Positions 1 through 7,580 of a DNA stretch of 12,690 bases are shown piece by piece. The stretch is taken from NCBI GenBank assembly GCA_003694875.1, contig RFJN01000124.1, positions 1 to 12,690 on the forward strand, written 5' to 3'. Under the pieces are notes generated by a model. That model did no database searches. It was not told the DNA's origin and saw only the letters and a list, made by a program, of their open reading frames with translations. This DNA comes from Planctomycetota bacterium (GTDB lineage: Bacteria; Planctomycetota; J058; J103). The position numbers and the translations under genes were made by a program. Positions within the stretch are counted from its first letter, which is position 1. Every line of letters starts with the position of its first letter.

Positions 1-140
1 GCTCGGTGTTGAGCGAGGCCGACATCCTGGCGCACGCCGCGGGTGACGTCCTCCCGGTGCCGGAGGCGCAGACCGCCGGTGTCGTCCTGCTCTCGGTGCT
101 CGCCGGCGCCCTGGCGCGCCGGGCGCGTCCGGCCCGCTGA
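1..140 (+). CDS. C-terminal end of an exported protein with a PEP-CTERM-like sorting tail (partial)
   Basis: Only the last 45 codons are present (frame starting at base 3, TGA at 138-140); the start is outside the window. The visible tail has three parts in order: a short polar stretch, the motif V-P-E followed by A-Q-T, then about 15 hydrophobic residues (GVVLLSVLAGALA) and a terminal basic cluster RRARPAR. This layout (VPE-x, one membrane span, Arg-rich end) is that of PEP-CTERM sorting signals. In families where it is known, such a signal is recognised by an exosortase that removes the tail and hands the protein to the cell surface or matrix. The canonical third residue Pro (VPEP) is replaced by Ala, so it could instead be an ordinary C-terminal membrane anchor. 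No catalytic domain is visible, so the function of the main protein cannot be stated. Confidence 0.6.
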   Translation, partial: SVLSEADILAHAAGDVLPVPEAQTAGVVLLSVLAGALARRARPAR

Positions 141-207
141 CGCGCGGACGCCTGGCCTCTCGACACCTCTGTACGGCCTTGCCGAGTGCGCGCGGCTGCG
201 GTGCGCC

Positions 208-228
208 GGCGGGCACGCGGTGCCCGCC
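208..228 (+). terminator. Perfect 9-bp hairpin, possible terminator after the PEP-CTERM-like gene
   Basis: GGCGGGCAC (208-216) and GTGCCCGCC (220-228) are exact inverted repeats separated by a 3-nt loop, 68 bp downstream of the TGA at 138-140. There is no T-run after the stem (C-rich sequence follows), so a classical intrinsic terminator is not certain. It could be a U-less terminator of the kind seen in high-GC genomes, or an mRNA end-stabilising structure. It lies 83 bp before the next start codon and separates the two + strand genes. Confidence 0.4.
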
Positions 229-310
229 CGCCCCCTCGCTCGTGTTCGGGGAACAACGCGGCCGCGGTGTGCATACCGCCTCGAGAACAGCGGCTGCGAG
301 GAGGTGTGCC

Positions 311-1342
311 ATGCAGGGGATGGCGAAGACCATCACGGTCTGCACGATCGCATGGCTGTTGGGCGTCGGCGCCGGCGAGCCGGGCGCGGCGGCACGCCCC
401 GCCGGCGACGATGGCATCGACGCCCTCGAGCGGGACTTCGACGCGCACGCGCGACGCGCTGCCCCGCGCAACGCCTTCCCCGTGCTCGATGATCCTCCCA
501 TGGTGGGGGCCGAACGCGCTCCGGCGTTCCTCGACGACCGGGCGTGGGTGATCGGGATCGAGATCGGAGGGGTCGCGAAGGCCTATCCGATCGCGATCAT
601 GGGCCGACACGAACTCGTCAACGACCACTGCGGTGCGCTGCCCATCGCCGTCTCCTGGTGACCGCTGTGTCAGACGGCCATCGTGTATGGCCGACGACTC
701 GGTGATCGGGTCCTGAGCTTCGGGCACGAAGGGCTTCTCTATCGGCGATCGTTCGTCATGTACGATCGGCAGACCCACTCGCTGTGGGTGCATACCATGG
801 CGCAGGCCGTCAAGGGACCGCTGCGCGGCACGCGCCTTCCGATCCTGCCGTCGAGCCTCGTGCCGTGGTCGGCCTGGCGAGCTGCGCACCCCGACACGCT
901 CGTGCTCGCAGGCCAGCCCGCAAGAGGCTTCATGGGCCGGTTCGACGCCGCCCGTGCCCCGGAGCGCTACGGTCTGAGTCTCCAGCCGCGGGATGCGCCC
1001 GCGCGTCTGTACCCGTATCGCGCGCTGCAGAAGCGTCCCGTCGTCAACGATCGCTGGCACGATCGTCCCCTCGTGGTCGTCTTCGATCCCGCCACGAGTG
1101 CGGCCGCGGTGTTCGATCGCACCGTGGGGGGCCGGACGCTGCACTTCGCCGCGTTGCCCGCGGACCGGGACGGTCGGGCGCGCATGCGCGATACCGAGAC
1201 GGGCAGCGTGTGGCTCCGGCTCAGCGGTGTGTGCGTCTCCGGTCCCCGCGCGGGCCAGCACCTCCGCCCCGTGCCCGCGATCCCGTGGCGCACCGACCGC
1301 TGGGCTGCCTTCTTCCCGAACGGTTCGGTGTTCTCCCCGTGA
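311..1342 (+). CDS. DUF3179-family protein, probable selenoprotein (in-frame UGA read as Sec at residue 117)
   Basis: Two open stretches in the same frame (311-658 and 662-1342), separated by a single TGA at 659-661, together make one complete DUF3179 domain. Read through, the protein is 343 residues. Residues 1-28 look like a Sec signal peptide (hydrophobic TITVCTIAWLLGVGAG, then GAAA), so the protein is probably exported. The family signature follows: AYPIAIMGRHELVND (about 90-104), then IAVSW-[TGA]-PLCQTAIVYGR, then LSFGHEGLLYRRSFVMYDRQTHSLW and GPLRGTRLPILPSSLVPWSAW..HPDTLVL. As I know the family, DUF3179 proteins carry Cys-Pro-Leu-Cys at this place, and here the first Cys codon is TGA. 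A SECIS-like stem-loop starts 13 nt after the TGA. The start is set by a strong GAGGAGGTG site at 298-306, six bases from AGGAGG to ATG 311; a second ATG at 320 is too far away. The biochemical role of DUF3179 is unknown to me; a Sec-x-x-Cys pair suggests thiol/selenol redox or metal binding. The alternative is a nonsense mutation or sequencing error. Confidence 0.75.
675..693 (+). promoter_or_regulatory. Candidate bacterial SECIS element
   Basis: CGGCCAT (675-681) pairs perfectly with ATGGCCG (687-693) around the 5-nt loop CGTGT (682-686). A further G673-C695 pair is possible beyond an A-A mismatch. The loop starts 20 nt after the TGA at 659-661. The loop has G at its second position, followed by T. 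These values fit the published bacterial SECIS rules as I remember them: stem 4-16 bp, loop 3-14 nt with G in the first two loop bases, and about 16-37 nt between UGA and loop. SelB would bind it to deliver Sec-tRNA. The element lies inside codons for conserved residues (TAIVYGRR), so some pairing could be accidental in GC-rich DNA. Confidence 0.65.
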
Positions 1343-1359
1343 CGCCGGGCGGCAGGCCG

Positions 1360-1388
1360 GGGCGGGCGAGCGCCACGGCGTCCCGCCC
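1360..1388. terminator. Hairpin in a convergent gap, likely bidirectional terminator
   Basis: GGGCGGG (1360-1366) pairs with CCCGCCC (1382-1388), and an inner helix (CGC 1371-1373 with GCG 1378-1380) can stack inside it. It sits in the 51-bp gap between the stop of the DUF3179 gene (1342) and the stop of the RND permease gene (1394), where both transcripts would end. No T-tract is present on either strand, so its strength as an intrinsic terminator is uncertain. Confidence 0.5.
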
Positions 1389-1393
1389 ACCCC

Positions 1394-4300
1394 TCACGCG
1401 GTCTCGCCGTCGCGCCGCCTCGTGAGCCGGTAGTACACCACCGGGATCACGAAGAGGGTGAACAGCGTCGAGGCGAAGATCCCGAAGATGAAGCTCCAGG
1501 CGAGGCCGGAGAAGATCGGGTCGAGCGTGATCACGAACGAGCCGAACATGGCCGCGCCTGCGGTCAGGAAGATCGGACGCAGACGCGTCGCCCCCGCCTC
1601 GATCACGCACTCGAGCAGCCCCTTGCGTGCGGCCGGCACCGGGCAGCTCTCGAGATCGCTCGGCAGCACCGTGAGCTCCTCGTGCCCGCGCAGGTGCTCG
1701 ATGAAGTCGATCAGGATGATCGAGTTGCGCACCACGATCCCCGCGAGCGCGATCATGCCGATCATGCCCGTGGCGGTGAAGAAGATCGGGGTCGCATAGC
1801 CCGCGACGCTGCCTCCGGCGAGCACGTTCAGCAACCAGAAGCCCGGCATGATGCCGATCACCGTGAGCGGGATCGCGAGCATGATCACCACCGGCATTCC
1901 GAGCGATCCCGTCTGCGCGACGAGCAGCACGTAGATCATGCCGAGCGCTGCCGCGAACGCGATCCCGAGATCGCGGAAGACGTCGAGCGTGATCTTCCAC
2001 TCGCCCTCGCCCGCGAGATCGAGCCGCAGCCCGTCGGGAAGCGGATCGCGCTCGAGCGCGTGCTGCACGTCGAAGATCGCGTCCACGGGGCTGCGGCCCG
2101 CCACCTCGGCGATCACGTACGCCACCCGCTCGAGGTTCTTGTGGTAGATCGTGCGCTGCTCGTGCGTCTCGAGCGGGCGCACGAGCTGCGACAGCGGCAC
2201 CATGTGTCCGTCGGGGGTGGGCAGCGACAGCGAGAGCAGATCGTTGCGCGAGTTGCGCAGCGCCCGCGGCAGCTCGAGCCACACCGGCACCGGATCGCGC
2301 TCGTGCTCGAGCCGCAGCGTGCTCGCCGCCGCGCCGCCGGTCGCGATCGAGAGCGCGGCTGCGATGTCGGCCTGGCGCAGTCCGTACTGCAGCGCCCGGT
2401 CGCGGTCGACCACGAACTGCAGCTTGGGCCACGGCGTCTCCACGTAATCGTCGAGATCGACCACGCCCTCGACCGTGCCGAACAGCTTGCGCACGTGCCC
2501 CGCGGCCGCGAGCAGCGCGTCGTAGGGGGTGTCCGGCTCGCCGTAGATCTCGCCCGTGAGCGTCGACAGCACCGGCGGGCCCGGCGGCAGCTCCACCACC
2601 TTCACCACCGCACCCGGATAGCGGGCGGCGATGCGCTCGAGATCGGGGCGGATGCGCAGCGCGATCTCGTGCGAGCCCGCCTCCCGTTCCTCCTTGGGCA
2701 GCAGGTTCACGCGAATGTCGGCCACGTGCCCGCCGCGGCGCAGATAGTAGTGGCGCACGAGTCCGTTGAAGTCGATCGGCGACGCGAGCCCCACGTAGCT
2801 CTCGTAGTCGGTGACCTCGTGCAGGCCCGCGAGGTAGGCGCCCATCTCGCGCACGATCGCGTCGGTGCGCTCGAGCGGGGTGCCCTCCGGCATGTCGAGC
2901 TGCACGAGCACCTCGTTCTTGTTGTCGAACGGCAGCATCTTCAGCGGCACCTTGCCGAGCACCGGCAGCAGCGCCGAACCCACGAACGCGAGCGCCACGA
3001 GCAGCAGGAACACCGGTCCGCGCCAGCTCGTGAGCAGCGGCTCGAGCAGACGCCGATAGACCCGGTAGGTGCGGGTGCGGGTGAGCTCGAACGGCGGCTC
3101 CTCGTGGCCGTACTCGCTCTTGAGCAGGTGGTAGGTGGCCCACGGGGTGACCGTGAACGCCACCACGAGCGACATGAGCATGGCAACCGGCACGTTGAAC
3201 GCCATGGGCGCCATGTAGGGGCCCATCATGCCGGTGATGAAGAACATGGGGAGAAACGACACGATCACCGTGAAGGTGGCGAGGATCGTGGGCGGCCGCA
3301 CCTCGTCCACCGCCGTGAGGGTCGCCTCGAGCGGCGGTTCCCGCCGCAGCTTGAAGTGGCGGAAGATGTTCTCGACGTCCACGATCGGATCGTCGACGAG
3401 CAGCCCCAGCGACAGGATCAGCGCGAACAGCGTCACCCGGTTGATCGTGTAGCCGAAGATCAGGTCGAACAGCAGCGTGACCGCGAGGGTGACCGGCACC
3501 GCGATCGCCACCGCCAGCGCCTCGCGCGGCCCGAGCGCGAGCGCGAGCAGCACGATGATCGTCGCGATCGCGATCCCGAGGTGCTTCACCAGCTCGTTCA
3601 CCTTGTGGTTGGCCGTCTCGCCGTAGTCGCGCGTGACCGTGACCTGCACGCCGTCGGGGATCACCGTGCCGCGCATGGCCTCGACGCGCTCGATCAGGTC
3701 GCGGGCGATCCAGACCGCGTTGGTGCCCTTCCGCTTGGCGATCGCGAGGGTGACCTGGGCGTACTCGCGGCCCGGCTCCACCGGCGGCGGGTCGCCGAGG
3801 TGCCGCGCGCGCTCGGCCGCAGGCCCGAAGCCTATGCGCGTGTAGTGGGAGGGCTCTTCGGGACCGTCCACGATGCGCGCCACATCGGTCAGCAGCACGG
3901 GCTTGCCCGCGCGCACCGCGATCCGCAGCGCCTCGAGGTCGGCGCGGCTGCGCAACGCCGGTCCCACCTCGGCGATCACGTCGGCGCCGTGCGCGGTGAT
4001 CCGGCCCACCCGGTGCTCGATCCCCGCGCTCGCGATCGCGCCGAGCACCTCGGCGGGACCGAGCCCGTAGGCGGCGAGCCGGCCCGGATCGAGCTCCACC
4101 CGCACCTGCCGTCGCGCGCCGCCCACCACCCACGCCTTGCCGGTGTTGTCGACCGCTCGCAGCCGATCGAGCACCTCCTCGCCGATCCGCCGCAGCGCGA
4201 GGTTGTCGAGTCCCGGATCGGCCGACCACAGGGTGAACTGCACGATCGGCACGTCGTCGATCTCGACCGGCTTGACCGTCCAGTCGCGCACGATCGGCGG

Positions 4301-4717
4301 CATCGCGTCGCGGTTGGACATGAGCTTGTTCCAGACCTTGACGAGGCTGTCCTCGCGGTCCTCGCCCACGTAGAACCGCACCGTCACGAGCGCCTGGCCG
4401 GGCGAGGAGGCGGAGTAGACGTACTCCACCCCGTCGATCTCCCACAGCAGCCGCTCGAGCGGCTCCGACACGAGCTTCTCGACCTGCGCCGCACTCGCGC
4501 CCGGCGCCGAGACGAACACGTCCGCCACCGGCACCACGATCTGCGGCTCCTCCTCGCGCGGGGTGAGGTACAGCGCGGCGGCGCCGGCAGCGAGCGAGAA
4601 GAGCAGAAACAGGATCGAGAGCCGCGAGGTCAGGAAGATCCGGACGATCTTCGAGGTCAGACCCCGCTGCGGCGGCGCGGGCTGTGCAGCGCTCCCGGTG
4701 TCGTTCACGGCACCCAC
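1394..4717 (-). CDS. RND efflux transporter, inner-membrane permease subunit (AcrB/HAE-like)
   Basis: This 1107-residue protein has the usual length for RND permeases and would be the proton-driven pump of a tripartite efflux system. One TM segment (about 30-50) is followed by a large periplasmic loop (about 50-375) that opens with TPREEEPQIVVPVADVFVSAPGASAAQVE. A TM block from about 380 to 450 contains the proton-relay pair D442-D443 in LLVDDPIVDVEN. A second periplasmic loop and a C-terminal TM block follow, with the element VVRNSIILIDF at about 995-1005. In AcrB the equivalent position is Lys940; here it is Arg997, as in several related subfamilies. The start is taken as GTG 4717 because AAGGAG lies 7 nt upstream. 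GTG 4708 would instead give a 4-nt GTGA overlap with the adaptor stop and cannot be excluded. It is the last gene of the tolC-adaptor-permease operon. The substrate cannot be deduced. Confidence 0.95.
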   Translation of the reverse strand: MGAVNDTGSAAQPAPPQRGLTSKIVRIFLTSRLSILFLLFSLAAGAAALYLTPREEEPQIVVPVADVFVSAPGASAAQVEKLVSEPLERLLWEIDGVEYVYSASSPGQALVTVRFYVGEDREDSLVKVWNKLMSNRDAMPPIVRDWTVKPVEIDDVPIVQFTLWSADPGLDNLALRRIGEEVLDRLRAVDNTGKAWVVGGARRQVRVELDPGRLAAYGLGPAEVLGAIASAGIEHRVGRITAHGADVIAEVGPALRSRADLEALRIAVRAGKPVLLTDVARIVDGPEEPSHYTRIGFGPAAERARHLGDPPPVEPGREYAQVTLAIAKRKGTNAVWIARDLIERVEAMRGTVIPDGVQVTVTRDYGETANHKVNELVKHLGIAIATIIVLLALALGPREALAVAIAVPVTLAVTLLFDLIFGYTINRVTLFALILSLGLLVDDPIVDVENIFRHFKLRREPPLEATLTAVDEVRPPTILATFTVIVSFLPMFFITGMMGPYMAPMAFNVPVAMLMSLVVAFTVTPWATYHLLKSEYGHEEPPFELTRTRTYRVYRRLLEPLLTSWRGPVFLLLVALAFVGSALLPVLGKVPLKMLPFDNKNEVLVQLDMPEGTPLERTDAIVREMGAYLAGLHEVTDYESYVGLASPIDFNGLVRHYYLRRGGHVADIRVNLLPKEEREAGSHEIALRIRPDLERIAARYPGAVVKVVELPPGPPVLSTLTGEIYGEPDTPYDALLAAAGHVRKLFGTVEGVVDLDDYVETPWPKLQFVVDRDRALQYGLRQADIAAALSIATGGAAASTLRLEHERDPVPVWLELPRALRNSRNDLLSLSLPTPDGHMVPLSQLVRPLETHEQRTIYHKNLERVAYVIAEVAGRSPVDAIFDVQHALERDPLPDGLRLDLAGEGEWKITLDVFRDLGIAFAAALGMIYVLLVAQTGSLGMPVVIMLAIPLTVIGIMPGFWLLNVLAGGSVAGYATPIFFTATGMIGMIALAGIVVRNSIILIDFIEHLRGHEELTVLPSDLESCPVPAARKGLLECVIEAGATRLRPIFLTAGAAMFGSFVITLDPIFSGLAWSFIFGIFASTLFTLFVIPVVYYRLTRRRDGETA

Positions 4718-5766
4718 ACCTCATCTCCTTCCTCGAGTCCCGACAGCACCTCGAGCGTCTCGTCGAAGCGTCGGCCGGTCTTGACGTGCCGCAGCCGCCA
4801 GCGTCCCTCGCGGTTGCGCACCCGGACGAGCTCGAGCTGGCCCACGCGCCGCACCGCCGCGGCCGGCACCACGAGCACCTGCTCGGTACCGCACGGCAGC
4901 ACGAGACGACCGAACATGCCCGGGCGCAGCGACCCGGTCGACGGCAGGGCGGCCTTCACCGTCACGGTGTGGGTGTGCGGATCGGCGCCCGGAGCGATCT
5001 CGTCGACGCTCGCCTCGAGCGTGCGGCCGAGGGCGGGAAACTCGACCTGCACCGTCGCGCCCTTCGCGAGAGCGCGCGTGTGCGCGAGCGGCACCGCTGC
5101 CTCGAGCCGCAGCGTCTCCGGCACGTAGAGCACGAGCAGGGGCTGGCCCGGGACGGCGAGATCGCCGGCCTCGACCCGCTTCTCGAGCACCACGCCGTCG
5201 ACCGGCGCGTCGAGGCGCGTGAGCGAGAGGAACCAGGTCGCCTCGGCGACGGCCGCGCGGGCACGCGCGAGGGCGGCGCTGCTCGCCGCCGCCTGTGCGC
5301 GCGCCGCCTCGAGGTCCCGATCGGTGGCCGCGTGCGCCTCGTGCAGCGCCGCGACGCGCGCGTGCTCGCTCTCGGCCTGCACCGCGCGCGCCCTGGCGGC
5401 CTCCAGCGCGGCGCGTGCCTGGGCGAGCTTCGCCTCGAAGTCGGTGCTGTCGAGCCGCACCAGCGTGGCGCCGCGCTTCACGGGATCGCCCTCGCGGACC
5501 GCGACGTTCAGCACCCGCGCCATGACGCGTGGCGCAAGCCGCACCTGCTGCCGCGCCGCGACCGTACCCGACCAGCGGCAGTTCGAGGTCACGGTGCGGC
5601 GCACCACCCGTTGCGCATGCCCTTCGGTGGGCGTTCGCGCTTCGGCGAGCGCCTCCCAGCCGGGCGCGATCTTGTCGGCCCCGATCGTGCCCTGCATGTA
5701 GAGCAGAAGCAGCACGAGGGCGCCGATCGCACCGACCGCCAGCACCACACGACCGAGCGTCTTCAT
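4705..5766 (-). CDS. RND efflux periplasmic adaptor subunit (membrane fusion protein)
   Basis: This 353-residue protein links the inner-membrane permease to the outer-membrane factor. An N-terminal membrane anchor (7-24, VVLAVGAIGALVLLLLYM) has no lipobox Cys. It is followed by the first half of a lipoyl-like domain (about 78-106, RVMARVLNVAVREGDPVKRGATLVRLD), an Ala/Arg/Glu-rich alpha-helical hairpin (about 108-180) and the second lipoyl half (DAPVDGVVLEKRVEAGDLAVPGQPLLVL, about 186-213). A beta-barrel region and a C-terminal membrane-proximal part ending GLEEGDEVWVP complete it. The start ATG at 5766 has GGAGG about 9 nt upstream and overlaps the TolC-like stop by 4 nt (ATGA, 5763-5766). 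Its own stop overlaps the permease start. Both overlaps imply translational coupling and a stoichiometric complex. Confidence 0.95.
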   Translation of the reverse strand: MKTLGRVVLAVGAIGALVLLLLYMQGTIGADKIAPGWEALAEARTPTEGHAQRVVRRTVTSNCRWSGTVAARQQVRLAPRVMARVLNVAVREGDPVKRGATLVRLDSTDFEAKLAQARAALEAARARAVQAESEHARVAALHEAHAATDRDLEAARAQAAASSAALARARAAVAEATWFLSLTRLDAPVDGVVLEKRVEAGDLAVPGQPLLVLYVPETLRLEAAVPLAHTRALAKGATVQVEFPALGRTLEASVDEIAPGADPHTHTVTVKAALPSTGSLRPGMFGRLVLPCGTEQVLVVPAAAVRRVGQLELVRVRNREGRWRLRHVKTGRRFDETLEVLSGLEEGDEVWVP

Positions 5767-7199
5767 CGGTTCTCTCCTCCCATGGCGGCCTCGAGGGCCG
5801 AGGCGGCGCGCGCGGCGGCGTAGCGGGCGGCCAGCTCCGCGAACCGCGCGTTCGTCCAGCCGAGTTGCGCTTCCAGAAAGCGGGTGACGGGGGCGGCCCC
5901 GGCGCGGTAGCGCACCTGCACGAGCCGCAGCGCCTCGTCGGCCTGTCGCACCGCCGTGCGCGCCACCGCGAGCCGCTGCAGCGCCACCGAGAGCGCCGCG
6001 TGGGCGGCGCGCACCTGCTGCTCGATCGCAAGACGCACCCCGCGCTCGGCCGCGCGCGCCTCCCGCAGCCGCGCACGCGCGGCCGCCACCGCGGCCGCGT
6101 GCCGCCCGCCGGTGAACAGGTCGAGTTCGAGCGACAGCCCCACCGTCCAGTTGTCCCGCCGGCGGCTGAGCGCCAGCGTGTCGTTGTCGTGGCCGTAGCT
6201 CGCCTGCGCCGCGATCCGCGGCAGCCGCGCGCCGCGCGCGGCCGCGAGCTGCTTGCCGCTCGCCTCGACCCGCAGCCGCGCCGCCTCGATCTCGGGTCGC
6301 CGTCGCCGCGCGGCGGCGAGCGCCTGCTCGAGAGGAGGCGGTGCGGGCAGCGAGAGCGACGCCGGTGGTGCGAGTCGCAGCGGCTGCCGCGGGTCCCAGC
6401 CGAGCAGACGGCGCAGCCCGGCCCGTGCGGTGCGCAGCTGCGCCTCGGCCTGCAGCACCTCACCGCGGGCGGCCGCGAGCCGCACCTCGAGCGACAGCAC
6501 GTCCGCCTCGAGGGCGGCGCCGTGGCGCCGGCGCACGCGCGCGAGTTCGAGTTCGCGCGCCACCGTCTCGACCGCCTGCTCGGCCACGCGCTTGCGCTCG
6601 GCGGCCGCGAGCGCCCCGTAGTACGCCTGCGCGACCGCGTCGCTGAGCAGCAGTTCGGCCGCCGTGCGCTCGAGCCGGCGCGCGGCGAGCATGCGCTCGG
6701 CCGCCTCGAGCCCCCGCAGGTCGGCGAGCCCCCGGAACAGCGACACCATGGCGACGATCTCGGGGCGCACGTTCTGGGTGGCGCTCCGGCGATTGACGTC
6801 GACGGTGGGGCGGAAGCGACGCTGGCCCACGATCATGCCGAAGGCCTGCGCCGGCTGGTTGGTGCGCGCGTAGCTCACCCGCCCGAGAAGCTGGGGGAAG
6901 AAGGCGCTGCGGGCCGCGACGCGATCGGCCTGCGCCTGCGCCACACGCGCGGCCGCCGCCTCGAGGTCGGGGCTGTGGCGCAGCGCGTGCTCGATCGCGG
7001 CCTCGAGCGACAGCGCGGTCGTCGTGACGGTGGCGGGGGCGGTGCTGGTGGCGGTGACGGTGGCAGGCCGCTGGACCGTTCCGGCACGCGCGGTAGCGGT
7101 GCGGGCGGGCGCGGCGGGCGCCGGTTCGATCGGCGCCGGGCCGCGGCAGCCGGCCAGCCAGACAAGGCCCGCGATCGAGGCCAGCAACGAGCGACGCAA
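5763..7199 (-). CDS. TolC-family outer-membrane efflux lipoprotein
   Basis: This 478-residue outer-membrane channel protein serves the RND pump encoded directly downstream. The start is TTG at 7199, supported by GGAGGAG 7 nt upstream. It gives the lipoprotein signal MRRSLLASIAGLVWLAGC with lipobox L-A-G-C (Cys18). A Pro/Ala/Thr-rich, disordered-looking linker follows (about 20-62; its DNA holds an 11-bp direct repeat at 7024 and 7054). The TolC/OEP repeats then begin with LSLEAAIEHALRHSPDLEAAAARVAQAQADRVAARSAFFPQL. The second repeat starts near PLEQALAAARRRRPEIEAARLRVE and includes WTVGLSLELDLFTGGR and VRYRAGAAPVTRFLEAQ. Two OEP domains and long Ala/Arg/Glu-rich helices fit the alpha-barrel channel. 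It is the first gene of the pump operon, with a candidate ECF promoter at 7248-7277. TTG may limit its translation. Confidence 0.92.
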   Translation of the reverse strand: MRRSLLASIAGLVWLAGCRGPAPIEPAPAAPARTATARAGTVQRPATVTATSTAPATVTTTALSLEAAIEHALRHSPDLEAAAARVAQAQADRVAARSAFFPQLLGRVSYARTNQPAQAFGMIVGQRRFRPTVDVNRRSATQNVRPEIVAMVSLFRGLADLRGLEAAERMLAARRLERTAAELLLSDAVAQAYYGALAAAERKRVAEQAVETVARELELARVRRRHGAALEADVLSLEVRLAAARGEVLQAEAQLRTARAGLRRLLGWDPRQPLRLAPPASLSLPAPPPLEQALAAARRRRPEIEAARLRVEASGKQLAAARGARLPRIAAQASYGHDNDTLALSRRRDNWTVGLSLELDLFTGGRHAAAVAAARARLREARAAERGVRLAIEQQVRAAHAALSVALQRLAVARTAVRQADEALRLVQVRYRAGAAPVTRFLEAQLGWTNARFAELAARYAAARAASALEAAMGGENR

Positions 7200-7247
7200 C
7201 GTAGGTCTCCTCCGGTTCGACCGATTTGCCTCGGGGAAGGCTGCCCC

Positions 7248-7277
7248 TACAGAGCCGGGGCGAGTCGGAAAGGTTAC
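7248..7277 (-). promoter_or_regulatory. Candidate ECF-sigma promoter of the efflux operon (GTAACC-N17-CTCTGTA)
   Basis: Read on the - strand, GTAACC (7277-7272) is followed by a 17-nt spacer and CTCTGTA (7254-7248). The AAC core in the -35 box is typical of ECF-sigma promoters. The same arrangement, GTAACC-N17-CTC-Y-R-TA, occurs upstream of the DUF2892 gene (8756-8727), and both spacers contain CTCGCC. A transcript starting near 7241 would have a leader of about 40 nt before the TTG start at 7199. The site lies in the 111-bp gap (7200-7310) between the anti-sigma gene and the tolC-like gene. Confidence 0.55.
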
Positions 7278-7310
7278 GCTGCGAAAAAGAGACGGTGGCG
7301 CGTACGGTGC

Positions 7311-7580
7311 TCAGCCGGCGTCGGTCCCGCTCGTCGCGGAACCGCCGTGGCGAGCGCGCCAGCGACGCCGCAGCTCGGCGTGCAGTCGGTCGTGCACGGC
7401 TGCGGGCAGTTCGTAGCGCGCCCCCTCGCGGTACAGCGTGACGGTGCGTCGCAGCGTGTCGATCACCACCTGGCACGGGTCGCAGCCGGCGAGGTGGTGC
7501 TCGAACTCGGCGCACAACGACGGATCGATCTCGCCGTCGATGTACTCGTTGAGCAGCCGCAGCATCTCCTGGCACGTCAC
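7311..7580 (-). CDS. Soluble zinc-binding anti-sigma factor (ZAS / zf-HC2 domain)
   Basis: This 89-residue protein starts with GTG at 7580, which overlaps the sigma stop by 4 nt (GTGA, 7577-7580); GAGGA lies about 8 nt upstream. It begins TCQEMLRLLNEYIDGEID, a typical zf-HC2 opening, followed by EFEHHLAGCDPCQ, the ZAS motif H29-x3-C33-x2-C36, with an upstream Cys3. There is no transmembrane segment, so this is a cytoplasmic regulator. It would bind and silence the adjacent ECF sigma factor until a signal releases it. The Cys3-His29 spacing (26) and the His-Cys-Cys spacing equal those I recall for C11-H37-C41-C44 of Streptomyces RsrA, a disulfide-switch anti-sigma. Redox sensing is inferred; constitutive zinc-dependent binding is the alternative. 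The C-terminal 30 residues are Arg-rich and then Gly/Ser/Thr-rich. Confidence 0.85.
   Translation of the reverse strand: MTCQEMLRLLNEYIDGEIDPSLCAEFEHHLAGCDPCQVVIDTLRRTVTLYREGARYELPAAVHDRLHAELRRRWRARHGGSATSGTDAG

Noticed and set aside
659..661. Treating the DUF3179 gene as a simple nonsense pseudogene or two separate genes
   Set aside because: Frame, motif order and conservation continue on both sides, the TGA is exactly at a conserved Cys, a SECIS-like hairpin follows, and the second half (first possible start GTG 683) has no ribosome binding site.
3481..4040. Cluster of GCGATCGC octamers (HIP1-like) in the permease gene
   Set aside because: Only a handful occur in the window, and most encode Ala-Ile-Ala or similar codon combinations; there is not enough evidence for a functional repeat.
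1221..4724. Very long - strand open frame overlapping the RND permease
   Set aside because: It is a shadow frame in GC-rich DNA: Arg/Ala/Gly-dominated low-complexity protein with no domain, while the overlapping frame encodes a full RND permease.
1682..5128. Long + strand open frame opposite the permease and adaptor genes
   Set aside because: The translation is His/Arg/Glu-rich noise caused by the antisense of GC-biased codons; it spans two real genes and has no recognisable motif.
7024..7064. Two direct copies of GTGACGGTGGC as a possible regulator binding site
   Set aside because: They lie within the Ala/Thr/Val-rich linker of the TolC-like protein and are explained by its repetitive amino-acid sequence.
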